This document shows, one piece after another, positions 1 through 9,357 of a DNA stretch of 64,000 nt (position 1 is the stretch's first letter; each line of letters begins with the position of its first letter). A program made the translations under genes and the position numbers. Below the pieces are notes generated by a model. The model saw only the letters and a list, made by a program, of their open reading frames with translations, was not told the DNA's origin and made no database searches. The stretch comes from Agrypnia vestita (lineage: Eukaryota; Arthropoda; Insecta; Trichoptera; Phryganeidae): assembly GCA_016648135.1 (NCBI GenBank), contig JADDOH010000494.1, positions 1 to 64,000 on the forward strand, written 5' to 3'.

Positions 1-627
1 GCCTCCATCCTTTCTTCCCACCCCCAATGTTTCCTCCTTCCACCTCTTCTCCACCTCCCCGCTGCTCCACGTGTTATGTTTACTCTTCGTGCAAAGTGTC
101 AGTACTCTAGACTTCATGGTTTTGGAAAAACGACATATTTGATATTTCTCCTTTGCAAAGAGGATTAGAACCGCTCGGTTTATTAAAAAAAAGTTTATTT
201 TTGTGATTTTTGGAAGGTTTTTTAGTACATGTGCAATTTTTAGAATGTTTATTTTGTGTTTCGAAAATTAATAAATTACATATTACCATTACTCTGTGTA
301 GATTTTTCTGGATTCTCCTGGCATGTACTTTCGACTTTTGATATGAGGACTTGCGACAGTTAATGAAAATGACATTGTCATATTATTATTTTTTTAATTC
401 ATGATTTTGTTTCCTGTAAAAATCAATAACAATATTTCCATTTATTTTTTTCACATTGAAAGGTTAAAGTATTAAACATTTGATCTTTTATTGGTATTAC
501 AATAACAATACAAAATATAACCTATTAATAAAAATATGTAGGTGTATGTTACGTCACCCTTAGTAAACATATATACAGATATATATATATATATATATAT
601 AATAGCTCTATAGATATGTATACAGAA
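1..627. other. AT-rich sequence, no gene seen
   Basis: The first 70 bases are strongly pyrimidine-rich (runs of CCTCC and CCACC) and the rest is AT-rich with scattered stop codons in every frame. A TA dinucleotide run lies at about 579-601. I see no coding, RNA or repeat signature beyond that. Confidence 0.5.
579..601. repeat. (TA)n microsatellite
   Basis: This is an uninterrupted TA dinucleotide run of about 11 units directly 5' of the S1 SINE-like copy that begins near 628. Confidence 0.85.
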
Positions 628-790
628 CTAGCTGTAACCCATCAAAAATGACAGTTCTTTTACATGTCAGTTCCTTAAGAAAAAGTATTTTATTATTTAA
701 AATATAGAAAAGTAAAATAAAGAAAAAAAGAAAAAAATATATATAAAAGAAGTTACGGACTGAAAACGAAATTATTATGATTAGGATTAG
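628..790 (+). mobile_element. S1 SINE-like element, short form
   Basis: This copy begins with CTAGCTGTAACCCATCAAAA, where the S1 head can form a hairpin of the type CCCGTCAAAAATGACGGG (here partly decayed). The phrase TTTTACATGTCAGTTCC follows, then an A-rich middle. It ends in AAGTTACGGAC and AACGAAATTATTATGATT. The same head and tail recur at 8271, 13670, 26617(-), 31862(-) and 35328. This copy lacks the tRNA-like middle seen at 5102, 26617 and 31862, so it is a deleted or ancestral form. It carries no protein. Confidence 0.65.
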
Positions 791-1584
791 ATGTGACATA
801 ATTGTTAATTATTGTTAACAATTATGTTCTTACTAATTGTTTAAATTGCATTCAAAATTAAAACATCGCTTATTAATTGGCATTTTTAATATTAAATACA
901 GAAAATCGAGTCTCATTTAGGGTAATTAATTTGCTTCAACGTGTTTATGCACAAATAATTCGGTTAATTTTACGACAACACAATGAGTGTTGAATCGAGA
1001 GTAGTTAAATAACCCATTAGTGGAGTTTTATGAACTTCTACAGGCAGTTCCATAAACAATCGAATTTGGTGACGGTCACCCTAGCCATTAAAGGATTCAA
1101 ATTGTGCTCAAGCTTTTTGTAAGTTTTGTCGTATTGCGATTAAGGAATTAATTGCCAATAAATATAATCGTAATCACCAGAACGCTCCCCCAGATATAAA
1201 TGTAATGCACTCCAAATCAAATTTATTCCTATTAATTCCAAATTGCAAAATGATACCTTCCCCCTCCCTCGACAACCACCCTCTCTCCCCTTCCCACCCC
1301 ACAGTTATTAATTATAAATTAAAAGAAAAACAGTTATTTTTTTGTAGAGTTAATTTTTGTTTATCGAAGAAAAAGTATATTGTAGTCCTAATGGGCATAG
1401 TTAAAGGAATATTAATATTCAAATAGTTTGTCTGCTATTAAAATGGCCTTCACCGTACCTTAATGTTTCATCTTACGATGTTTTTGACCCAGAAATCCAA
1501 CTATTTTTTGTTTTTGCAATAGTTGTTTATTTTCTTTGTAATATGTATACGTAATAAAATCTTTAAATCACACTATTTAGTAAT
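791..1584. other. AT-rich sequence, nothing recognised
   Basis: I see no conserved protein fragment, RNA gene or repeat shared with the rest of the window here. A short C-rich patch (about 1259-1300) is the only compositional change. Confidence 0.4.
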
Positions 1585-2240
1585 ATATCCCTCGTATATG
1601 AACACTTTATTATCGCTGGGTAAAACTTGATGATCGAAGAATATTCAACTCTCCCACGTAGTGTTTATCGCATTTATTTATTTCGTCAATTAGACAAGTA
1701 CTGGCCCGATTATTTCGTTTTGATATATCGACGGCTCCTACGTATAATATCGTAACCCACAAATCGACGATTTTGAGTTAATTGTGTATTTCATATGTAT
1801 TTAATTAAGTATATCTTTAATTCGAAGAAAGAAAAAAAATATATTATAAAAAAAAGTTATAATTGCAAAATATTTTTTTTTTCTTGGAATTCAAGATATA
1901 ATTAAATACACATGTGTATACACAAAAAACTCAAAATCGTCGATTTGTGGGTTACGATATTATACGTAGGAGCCGTCGATATATCGCTCATTAATTCGAT
2001 ACCGGGCAAACCTGGCCGTCGGCGTCGCCTGCGATTCACTTCACACCGAACAAGCTGCCAAAACACGACTCCGCGGCAGCCTAGATCCGCTATATTTATT
2101 TTAAAAATTGTATTATCTAACCTCCTAGATTATTCTAGAGTTTGGGATATGGTTACCGTCGCTTCTAGGCTGTTCTAGTGATCTCTCGAAGGCTTTAAAT
2201 AATTTAAGACTATTCTAAAAGGTAATAGAGGTTTCGAGCT
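1585..2240. repeat. interspersed repeat (family R4), copy 1
   Basis: This segment matches 29462-29930 in the same order: ACACTTTATTATCGCTGGGT, then TTTATCGCATTTATTTA, then a GCGATTCAC block, a CGCGGC block and CTATTCTAG near the end. The two copies are diverged and the class is unknown. In this copy a foldback MITE (1722-1985) is inserted in the middle. The removed interval lines up with continuous sequence in copy 2, which supports a true insertion. Confidence 0.55.
1722..1985. mobile_element. foldback MITE with perfect 58-bp terminal inverted repeats
   Basis: Bases 1722-1779 and 1928-1985 are perfect reverse complements over 58 bp (arm starts GATATATCGACGGCTCCTAC). Weaker complementarity continues inward, so almost the whole 264 bp folds into one hairpin. 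There is no transposase frame. Perfect arms suggest a recent insertion or arm conversion. The target duplication is hard to assign because the flanking TATA is itself part of the palindrome. It sits inside repeat family R4. Confidence 0.8.
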
Positions 2241-2386
2241 CAATCTCATCATTGACATATTATAAAAGGATTCTGTACGTGATTTCTTTTACAATTTTGA
2301 AACAATATAAATAGAATATTGATTACTAGCTGTGCCCGCGTGGCTTCGCGTGCGTAGACTTTTAGGACACTGTTTGGATCGTCATA

Positions 2387-2414
2387 GAACATTCGCGAAC
2401 CTTCTAGAACATTC
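2387..2414. promoter_or_regulatory. perfect six-unit heat-shock element
   Basis: Six alternating GAA/TTC units, each separated by exactly two bases, run without a break: GAA at 2387, TTC at 2392, GAA at 2397, TTC at 2402, GAA at 2407, TTC at 2412. HSF trimers are known to bind three or more such inverted pentamers. The array is conserved in another copy of the same repeat (25815-25842). Binding is inferred and was not tested. Confidence 0.75.
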
Positions 2415-2499
2415 TCCTTCCAAAAATTTCAAGAAATTCGAATGAACAATAACCTTTTAGGCACACCGACACATTCCGCCACTCAGTTTGGACCTTATA

Positions 2500-2532
2500 G
2501 AACTCTCGGGAATTTTCTAGAACCTTCTAGAC
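2500..2532. promoter_or_regulatory. second heat-shock-element array (seven units, two imperfect)
   Basis: In the same repeat, GAA/TTC pentamers with correct two-base spacing start at 2500, 2505 (CTC, imperfect), 2510, 2515, 2520, 2525 and 2530 (GAC, imperfect). This is a second HSF-type array about 110 bp downstream of the first. Confidence 0.6.
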
Positions 2533-3052
2533 TCACCGACACAGTCAGCGCGCCTATTTTGAAATAATCTGAAGCATTTGCGGCCTTCCCATAACAAAAC
2601 AACGTGCTAGAAAGCACATTTTCGTCACCCACTCCCACTCACGCACAGCCACCCCCACCAAACTCACATATTTTCGATGTGACACCAAGGGCTATCCACC
2701 ACCATAACCACCGGTGGGTGGTTGTGGCTGGTTGTGGAGAAAACTTGGCGGGCAGGGAAACATGGGTTTCTTTATATATATATATCGATTATCGTATCTA
2801 TCATTTGGCTGTATTCCAAAAATAAAATGCAATCTTACAGAATTGAAACAAGCATTTCTAAGTTGCATTTTATTACTCTGAAGAAGTTATAGTCACTCCA
2901 CTCCACTCTCCCGTATATCATCCACCCCTCGCCTGGATTAATGGAATAAATGTTATTATTTCGAATGTGCCTAACAATGGAACCTTCCACTTACAAACTT
3001 ATTTTTAACTAAATCTCTAACCTGAGCAACGCAGGGTACGGACCGCTAGTCT

Positions 3053-3339
3053 ACACCAAAATAAGATCTTAAATGATGACACATTAAACATGTTATATTT
3101 TTAAGGACTCACACAAAAAGCTCATTCTAATTTCACTTCTGAAAGAAATTTGCTTAAAAATATCCTTTTACTATAAATGAACTTAGCAGCAGTATATTTT
3201 AAATCCAGGAAACTGGACTGCATGTTTTACCAGTAATGCTATTTCTCAGAAATTTTGCATGCCCTAATTAGTAGAAGGCAATCAGTTATGGCTAATTTTC
3301 ATTTTTATGGCCAATACGTTGTGAACTTTGAGCGGCTAT
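3053..3339. other. no feature recognised
   Basis: This is AT-rich sequence between the R5 element and the tandem array. Nothing was recognised on either strand. Confidence 0.4.
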
Positions 3340-3990
3340 ATATGTAGTAATCGTTATATGTATTGTGCTCTGTCCTATGTATACCTTGTGCAAGAACTCG
3401 TGAGAAGCTTATCACCCATTAATTAATTCAAAACAAGTTAGAAAAATTAAATAATTTACAAGCGTATTATAGTGTATTTATTAATGATTCGGAAGATTAT
3501 CACACAATATATTAAGAATATTACCTCGAAAGCTCCAATCAAAAATATACTTTATATTTTTAATTTCTATACTCATGTTTTGGTGCTATTCCTGATACTT
3601 TTTTATATTTTGCTACTTATAACTTATATTGTTTAATGTATGTTCTTTTTAATTTGATGATATATTTTTTGTGTAAAAGCTTATACGCATTGTTGCTCTA
3701 TATTTTTAATTTTTATACTCATGTTTTGGTGCTATTCCTGATACTTTTTATATTTTGCTACTTATACCTAATATTGTTTAATGTATGTTCTTTTTAATTT
3801 TATGTTATATTTTTTAGGTAAAAGCCTATACATATTGCTGCTCTTTACTTTATATTTTAAACTTTTATACTCATGTTTTGGTGCTATATAGATATTGTTT
3901 AATGTATGTGCTTTTTGAAATTTATTTTATATTCTTTATGTAAAAGCCTATACCTAATGGGCGTAAACAAATAAATAAATAAATAGATAT
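3340..3990 (+). repeat. three imperfect tandem units ending in a TAAA-rich tail
   Basis: The phrase ACTCATGTTTTGGTGCTAT recurs at 3571, 3717 and 3869, giving three units of about 146-152 bp that also share TGTTTAATGTATGT and AAAAGCCTATAC blocks. The array ends with AAATAAATAAATAAATAG, which looks like a LINE/SINE 3' tail. No protein is encoded. I read it as the repeated 3' UTR of a non-LTR element, but a simple tandem duplication is possible. Confidence 0.5.
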
Positions 3991-4149
3991 CTCATAACCA
4001 ACGGCGACATCTGTACTTGTTTGTGGGAATAACAAAATTTTCAACCACAGGTGGCGGTAGAATACAACACATATTTGGAATAAGGCATGCAAAATTTTGA
4101 TAGATGTGGTAGTCTATCATGGATGGAATTGTTTAACTTTATAATGTGC

Positions 4150-4290
4150 AAATGATCACTTAAGCCAGCCATATGTAAACTCTATGGACGCCCAAAAAGA
4201 CTTCCATACCTACTTTCCCATATAAAAATGTAGCTTCTTCTCTATGAGACATGTAATATATCTTGATCAATTCGTTAATACTTAAAGGTT
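4150..4290 (+). repeat. family R6 fragment
   Basis: This contains AATGATCACTTAAGCCAGCC, then CTTCCATACCTACTTTCCCAT and a GAGACAT block. The same order occurs at 7935, 17955, 18664 and 28022(-). It has no coding content and its class is unknown. Confidence 0.5.
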
Positions 4291-5101
4291 AGATTTAATA
4301 ATTTTCTAATATGTCAAGTAGTATATGGCAAACAAAAATTGTACTCAATTGTTTTTGTTGCTACCAAAATAATACACATAATAAAAATTATAATTATTTT
4401 CGCTATCCGAATTGTAAGTCGGATATTGCAGCACTATCCTTTTGAAGTTTTTTTTTTTCAAAAATAATAAATCGGAAACTGGACCTTCTCGGTTTGACTA
4501 ATCTGATATCCTAACAAGCGCCTACTCGATGCACCAGATCGTTGGAACTGTTCCATATGAATGCATCGAAAACAAATCATTTTATCAATTTACCAATCCA
4601 AAGGGTGCATACGCTCGGAAACGAATTCGATTTTGACAATATTTTTCTTAGTTTCGTGCTTACGTCGAAAGGTTTTGGTGCAGTGTATTATACAACAATA
4701 GCATTTACAGTAAAATATTATTTTTTATATTTCTTTAACATTAAAACTAGCCGTATACCCATGAAAAATCACAAAACGTGGTTCGCTTCTTTGCAAAGCT
4801 ATAGTATTTTTTATTATTTCAGACAAAATTTATAGAAAATATGAAAGAAGAAATATGCATAGGAAAGATAAGAAATGAAAAATTTAGAGGAAGAAATGAA
4901 ATGAAATTACTTTTAATAATTTTTTCATATTTTTTATGGGTAATGAATTACTGTATTCCATTTATTATTATCCTGCTCACTGTTTCCCTCTCTCCGATCT
5001 CCTTCCTTTCTCTCCCACATTCCTCTCTATTCTTTCACAATTAAAAATCCTCACCTAAAAAACTAAGCCTGTCTCAGGGTGACGATATAAACTACGATAA
5101 G
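4291..5101. other. AT-rich sequence with an S2 head fragment
   Basis: The only recognisable item is a short S2-type head at about 4746-4790 (CTAGCCGTATACCCATGAAA), which then diverges. A pyrimidine-rich stretch lies at about 4975-5035. No gene is seen. Confidence 0.4.
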
Positions 5102-5300
5102 TATATGTAGTATATTTTTGACAGTTCGCGGATATGCGGTGGTGACGACATTGATAGCGTTCCGCGCTAGCATTGGCGCGGCCAAGGTTCGCGTCCTACT
5201 TCCAGCCGTGTAATTTCGTTTTTTTAGCCGTGAAGTCGAATGAAGTTACGGACGTTACAGGAAGTTACGAACAGAAAATGAAATCATAATGTTTGATTTG
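5102..5300 (+). mobile_element. S1 SINE-like element with tRNA-like core
   Basis: The middle carries a degenerate tRNA-type promoter: GCGGTGGTGACGACATTGAT resembles an A-box region and AAGGTTCGCGTCCT a B box. CCAGCCGTG, a T-run and the S1 tail TTACGGACGTTAC follow, then AAATCATAATGTTTG. The same tRNA-like core in the same position is seen on the minus strand at 26617-26889 and 31862-32071. The RNA polymerase III origin is inferred. Confidence 0.6.
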
Positions 5301-6160
5301 TCAAGAGATCACTGTCCTTATTCACACTCATAAAAACATCTTCTCATGCATATTCGTCGTCGTTGAGATACTTATTATGACTGTCTTCCAGTAATTATCT
5401 ACTTTAATTTAGTTTTAGTGCCATAGTACTTCATTGCCAGTGCAAATGAAGTAGATTTATTTGTGTTTGTTGCCATCCTCTTCTTATTCATTCAACCCAC
5501 GTGACCATTTCTTAATTATAATATACAGGGTGTAACAGAGCTAGTTCTCAATACTTTACAGGCGGTTTTCTGCCTTGATTATTAGTCTAAAATGTTCAAG
5601 CAACCATCATCTAATATCAAAATATATGGAGTAATTTAATATCAAAGTTTGCAATTTTTTTCAATATTTCTGTGATGTTCTTACGTGCATAGGCAATATA
5701 ACTCGGCCTACGCACTTGGGAATAATCGGGTTCTTCTAGTAATACGCGTTACGTAGGTATTAACATTTATTGGAGACACTACTTTATAATACAATATGTA
5801 CAACTGATTCGGACCCCGGTGAATCTCGTTCTGCCCGGTGCGGCGCAACAGCACGGGCGCCATCCACGCGTCTCGCTCGCACGCTTGCCTCTCACTCATC
5901 CGCACATTCGTCACAATTTCTGACTTATTTTTTACAAAATGTTGAACTATCATCATTACAGTAACTTATATAAATTACAAAAAATTAATTTGTTTCAAAG
6001 TTAAAGTTGAATAAAATGTTTAAAACCCTGCAGGAAACATTCCAGTTGGAATCGGAAGATTTTTATCATTTAATGTGACTTGTATTAAAGGGAATGACTT
6101 TTTCATAAACAATATAATTTACTGTAATGATACTTTAACTATTGATATTAGGTCATGTTT

Positions 6161-6454
6161 CAGGTCTGTAAAAATCCGCCGACGTAACTAGTACATATTG
6201 CACACTGGCGACCTCTTTTGTAGAAGAAGAGAACACTCCACAACAAAGTGCATACAATTTACGCCCTAGAAAGAAGCACATAATAAGTCCGACCTCCACC
6301 TCCACGGGTAAAGGTCTTCCTCCTGATGACGTTGGATAAGTATCCAACGAAACGTCGAGATTCGCTTCTCGTTAATACATACGGTGCGTATAAAATATCC
6401 GAAATTACAGTTAAATATGTCTAACTACCGTAATAACAACCTTAACTCTTTAAT
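6161..6454 (+). mobile_element. 294-bp hammerhead-bearing insertion with target duplication
   Basis: This segment interrupts the right arm of the family F MITE. It is bordered by AGGTCATGTTT (6150-6160) and AGGTCATATTT (6455-6465), an 11-bp duplication with one mismatch. Other copies of the MITE carry a single such motif here. A complete hammerhead core sits in its middle (6320-6359). Downstream sequence GTATAAAATATCCGAAATTAC is shared with the units at 51046-51747. PLEs carry such ribozymes in their terminal repeats. The short size and lack of a reverse transcriptase suggest a truncated PLE or a non-autonomous, retrozyme-like derivative. Confidence 0.65.
6320..6359 (+). ncRNA. hammerhead ribozyme, full core
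   Basis: The core is CTGATGA (6323-6329), stem II GTTGGATA/TATCCAAC (8 bp, 6331-6338 with 6341-6348), GAAA (6349-6352), and a minimal stem III A-C/G-U with no loop (6352-6355). The predicted cleavage base is C6356 (GTC). Stem I starts with CTC (6320-6322) paired to GAG (6357-6359). Every conserved HHR core base is present. A second hairpin, CGAGA/TCTCG (6356-6371), could compete with stem I. Confidence 0.75.
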
Positions 6455-6747
6455 AGGTCATATTTGTCGAACATTTTCGACTCACAATCGAGGCAGGAAT
6501 CCATCTGTCAAATATTATGGACTTGTTCTGTTACGCCCTATTTAAAATACCACATTTTAAAAAGGTTAAACAATTTTTTTAATTGAGTGTTGAACATTTG
6601 AATAAGACATAGTAAATAAAATTAAACACAAATTCACTTAGTTAAAACTAAGTGAATTAATTTAATTGACAATGAATAACCATAAACATAAAATAGCCGA
6701 ATACAACAGAAAACTAATTTAGAATTATACTAATTTTATTTTTATGA

Positions 6748-6905
6748 CTAGCCGTAAACCCTTGTAAAATCACGAGACAATAATTAATAACGTCCCTTGC
6801 GCGTAACCTGATCATCGTAACCTAGTCATCATCAGTGTTGTTGTTGTAATTCCAGCCTAATTCCAGCAAGTTACAGACGGACAGTTAAAATTAAGATAAT
6901 TGATT
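6748..6905 (+). mobile_element. S2 SINE-like element
   Basis: The head is CTAGCCGTAAACCCTTGTAA with a decayed ACCCGTGAAAATCACGGG-type hairpin. TCATCATCAGTGTTGTTGTT follows, then ATTCCAGCCTAATTCCAGCA and a short GACGGACAG tail. It is closely matched by 15752-15960 and more weakly by 21876-22170. Confidence 0.6.
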
Positions 6906-7934
6906 AGTTATCTATGATGAAAAAAATGATCTCTTCCAAAACCAGTTGATTTTAATAAAAAAACAACCCAAAATGTAAAAAACAAAGTTAATTATAAATC
7001 TTCATTGTTATTTTATGAGCAGAAGCAAATAGTTTTGTGAAAATTAATTTTGCATGTTCACATTCTCAAAGTAAAATATTATGTTTGAATATATCAGTTG
7101 CCACAGCAAATAATAATATGATACACCAAGTTCAACATCTTGTCTCAATAACGAATCAGCGTTAATGTAAATACTGGATTATCTGGCAACACCGTCATTA
7201 CACAAGTTAAATATTACTAGAGGCTGTACACTTACTTATGACGGCGGCCCGGGCTCGAGCCCGAGAAGGTTCGCTGGTACTAATATGGCACCGAGAAGAA
7301 AAGTCTCCTCTTATAAAACTTTTATTATTAAGTATTATAATTAAAATGCAACAAAGAATGAAGCAATTTAAAAGATTGATATATTTATGTTTATTTTAAT
7401 ATGATTTACATATTGGACTAAAAAAAACCTTTTTTATATTTAAAATTTATCTAGCCAGTATTTGTCTACCACTGCCTAACAAAGAAAAACCTGATCTTAT
7501 AATTGACTAATATTGTTACGAGACTGTATTAGTACAGTACAGAATGAATTACATGTACATTACAACCAAGGATTTCCCAGCCCTCTGGACGTTTTATAAT
7601 AAAATGGAAATTGCTAGAAGGGTCTATAACAAACGGTGAAAATTCCGAATTAATTCTCGAAACGTCTGAAAACCCAAAACTATATTTAAACGACGACGCC
7701 ATTGCAACACACTTAGTGCATTGTAGTGACAGAAGCAAGCGACAGACAAAAGTATAGCGAAATTGGAAAGTACCTACCTACGTATTTGTGTGAAATAGTC
7801 AGAATTGCATAATATTGCTCCAGTTTAGTTCGTGTTCAGTGCCTTTCATGATTAAATAAAACTTTGGTGATAAATAAAAATTAATTAATATAAATTGTAG
7901 AAGTTTCTCAGGAACGATTCTATGAATATAAAAA
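6906..7934. other. AT-rich sequence, no gene recognised
   Basis: There is no supported frame. A GC-rich palindrome (CGGGCTCGAGCCCG, about 7248-7261) lies in an otherwise AT-rich stretch and could be a remnant of a B-box-like sequence. The remainder shows nothing recognisable. Confidence 0.35.
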
Positions 7935-8262
7935 AAACGTGTGTGGGAGTCTTTTTATACGATGGCCCAGGGCTTACAACCTGTATGAGCTGTCTTAAGT
8001 GATCACTCTACACAGTGCAACGTTCGCCAATTCCATCGTAAGGTAAGAACACCCACCCATTACAACATTTTTGAAAGCTCTATATTATCTTCTTCGTTTT
8101 GAAAATCTTTCGTTTATTTGAATGGATAATGCTAGATACATCTGCAGTCTTTTCTCATGAATGAATTAGTAAACACTGATTTTTACAGCTAGTATTCATC
8201 CCTCTGGAACAAAAATCCAGTAACTGTGTTCTTAGAACATACCCATCTACCTATAAAAATAT
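7935..8262 (+). repeat. family R6, long copy
   Basis: This aligns in reverse with 28022-28275: ACGATGGCCC near the left end, then TTAAGTGATCACTCTACACA, CGCCAATTCCATCGTAAG, a TTATTTGAATG block and TAACTGTGTTCTTAGAACAT at the right end. No protein is encoded and the class is not identified. Confidence 0.55.
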
Positions 8263-8270
8263 TGTTAAAA

Positions 8271-8438
8271 CTATCTGTAACCCATCTAAAATGACGGTAC
8301 TTTTACATGTCGGTTCTAAGGAATAAGTATTTACTTCATTAAAAAAACGAATAAAAAATTTTTCGAAAAAAAATCGCTATAAAAAAGTTACGGACGTTAC
8401 TCGAAGTTACGCGGATAAAAAGTTAATTTCAAGTGTTT
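8271..8438 (+). mobile_element. S1 SINE-like element, short form
   Basis: The sequence reads CTATCTGTAACCCATCTAAA, then ACGGTACTTTTACATGTCGG, an A-rich middle and AAAAGTTACGGACGTTAC followed by GAAGTTACGCGGA. The tRNA-like core is absent, as in the copies at 628 and 13670. Confidence 0.65.
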
Positions 8439-8694
8439 CATTTGTCTGCCAGCGCCACGATCCCGCGTATAAATATTATGTATGTGTATCTGTTATCTGT
8501 ACAATACTACAACCTTGGCTGATCTAAGCTAATTTTTTGTATTTACTCTTCAGGATCCTGCGTCAAACGTAATCACCAAATAAAGTCCTGTTTTTCATAA
8601 TACCAGCGCGCAGTAAAAAAATACACGTACCCACTTAGAAAAAACACTTTAATTAGCTCACATTTTCAGTCAGTCTCTTCAAATCACTCGACAG
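8439..8694. other. no feature recognised
   Basis: This is spacer sequence between the S1 copy and the GC-rich patch, with no supported feature. Confidence 0.35.
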
Positions 8695-8895
8695 TTTTCC
8701 GCGTCGTGTCCCCTTGAATCTCGAGTTTCACAAAGGAGCTTCGGGAGCAGAGGCCAGAGAGGGACAAATACGCCCAGCCCGAGACAGCGAGCGCGCGGGA
8801 GCGAGACGGCACTCTCGTTTTCGCTTGTGGCGAAGTTAAGGGATGGTCGTGCCGGGCGGGCCCAGGCAGGGTGAGGGGGGGGCGACACGGTATAA
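8695..8895. other. CpG- and GC-rich patch (possible promoter or first exon)
   Basis: About 200 bp rise sharply in GC content and CpG frequency (GCGAGCGCGCGGGAGCGAGAC, GGGCGGGCCCAGG, GGTGAGGGGGGGCG) inside strongly AT-rich flanks. Unmethylated CpG-rich islands can mark promoters or non-coding first exons. A transposable element LTR is an alternative. I find no protein homology. Confidence 0.35.
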
Positions 8896-9025
8896 TCTGT
8901 CATATGAAGACTGTCGAGATTATCTATTAGCTCTGTGTGAACAGCTAACCGTTTATTAAATAGATGTCGAGTTCAAACTTGGCAAAGGTCGTGACTTGTA
9001 TTTTATTGATATTAGTCTGCGAATA

Positions 9026-9206
9026 ATGATATCACTCCACTTTATCATCATTGTTGTGTAAAAATGATCTTTCACTTTGTCGTTACTGTATAAGAATGAT
9101 ATTATTACACTGTAAAACTATTCGCTAACTTTATCATTATTTTATAATATAATAATGTTAACAGGTACTTCACTTTATAATTATTGAGAATCGTTGTTCT
9201 ATCTTC
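9026..9206. repeat. short AT-rich tandem array
   Basis: Degenerate units of roughly 45-55 bp built on CACTTTATCATTATTGTGTA-like sequence repeat here and resume at 9689-9780, on the other side of the PLE insertion. The array was therefore the insertion target. Its 3' edge holds the left copy of the 12-bp target duplication (9195-9206). Confidence 0.5.
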
Positions 9207-9252
9207 AAGTTTGTGTTTACTGGGGTATTATGCCGTGTTGTTACGACCTTTC

Positions 9253-9300
9253 GGGCCGACGTTTCGGATCCCATTGCTGGGTCCATCATCAGGGCTGATG
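9253..9300 (-). ncRNA. hammerhead ribozyme of the PLE
   Basis: Read on the minus strand, CTGATGA lies at 9292-9286. Stem II is GGACCC paired with GGGATCC (one bulged A) around the loop AGCAAT. GAAA is at 9265-9262, a minimal stem III AC/GT follows, and the cleavage base C is at 9258. Stem I begins GCC (before the core) with GGC (after the cut). It lies about 60 nt after the nuclease stop codon. Confidence 0.8.
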
Positions 9301-9357
9301 TGTTGTCTTGAATGTTGGTGTTGTGGTTAAGTATCGGCTTGCAATACCGTGCCGAAG

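Larger units (their letters stand above)
2328..3052 (+). mobile_element. Helitron/SINE-like element (family R5) with heat-shock elements
   Basis: The element starts near CTAGCTGTGCCCGCGTGGCT, with GC-rich self-complementary sequence right after it, and appears to end at GGGTACGGACCGCTAGT. A CTAG end following a GC-rich patch is compatible with the Helitron 3' CTRR rule, but no 3' hairpin is clear. A RTE-type SINE is an alternative. A partial second copy with the same head is at 25755. More diverged relatives lie at 10545, 19275 and 36890(-). It has no Rep/helicase coding sequence and so is non-autonomous. Two arrays of heat-shock-factor sites are inside it. Confidence 0.5.
5525..6540. mobile_element. 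large foldback MITE (family F), type-ii arms, with nested insertion
   Basis: The left end CAGGGTGTAACAGAGCTAG is mirrored by the right end TGTTCTGTTACGCCCT. The inner body (CCTTGATTATTAG, ATATCAAAGTTTGCA, CTGACTTATTTTTTACAAAA, GTAACTTATAT) is reverse-complemented toward the right end. The centre carries an AGTTGGAATCGGAAG-type dyad. The same body occurs at 28775, 34530, 48389, 49772 and 52842. The right arm is interrupted by a 294-bp insertion (6161-6454) flanked by duplicated target sequence. No transposase is encoded. Confidence 0.75.

Noticed and set aside
7240..7265. Cloning-adaptor or vector contamination (CGGGCTCGAGCCCG palindrome)
   Set aside because: Flanks are ordinary genomic AT-rich sequence with no vector backbone. 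It may be a B-box-like relic.
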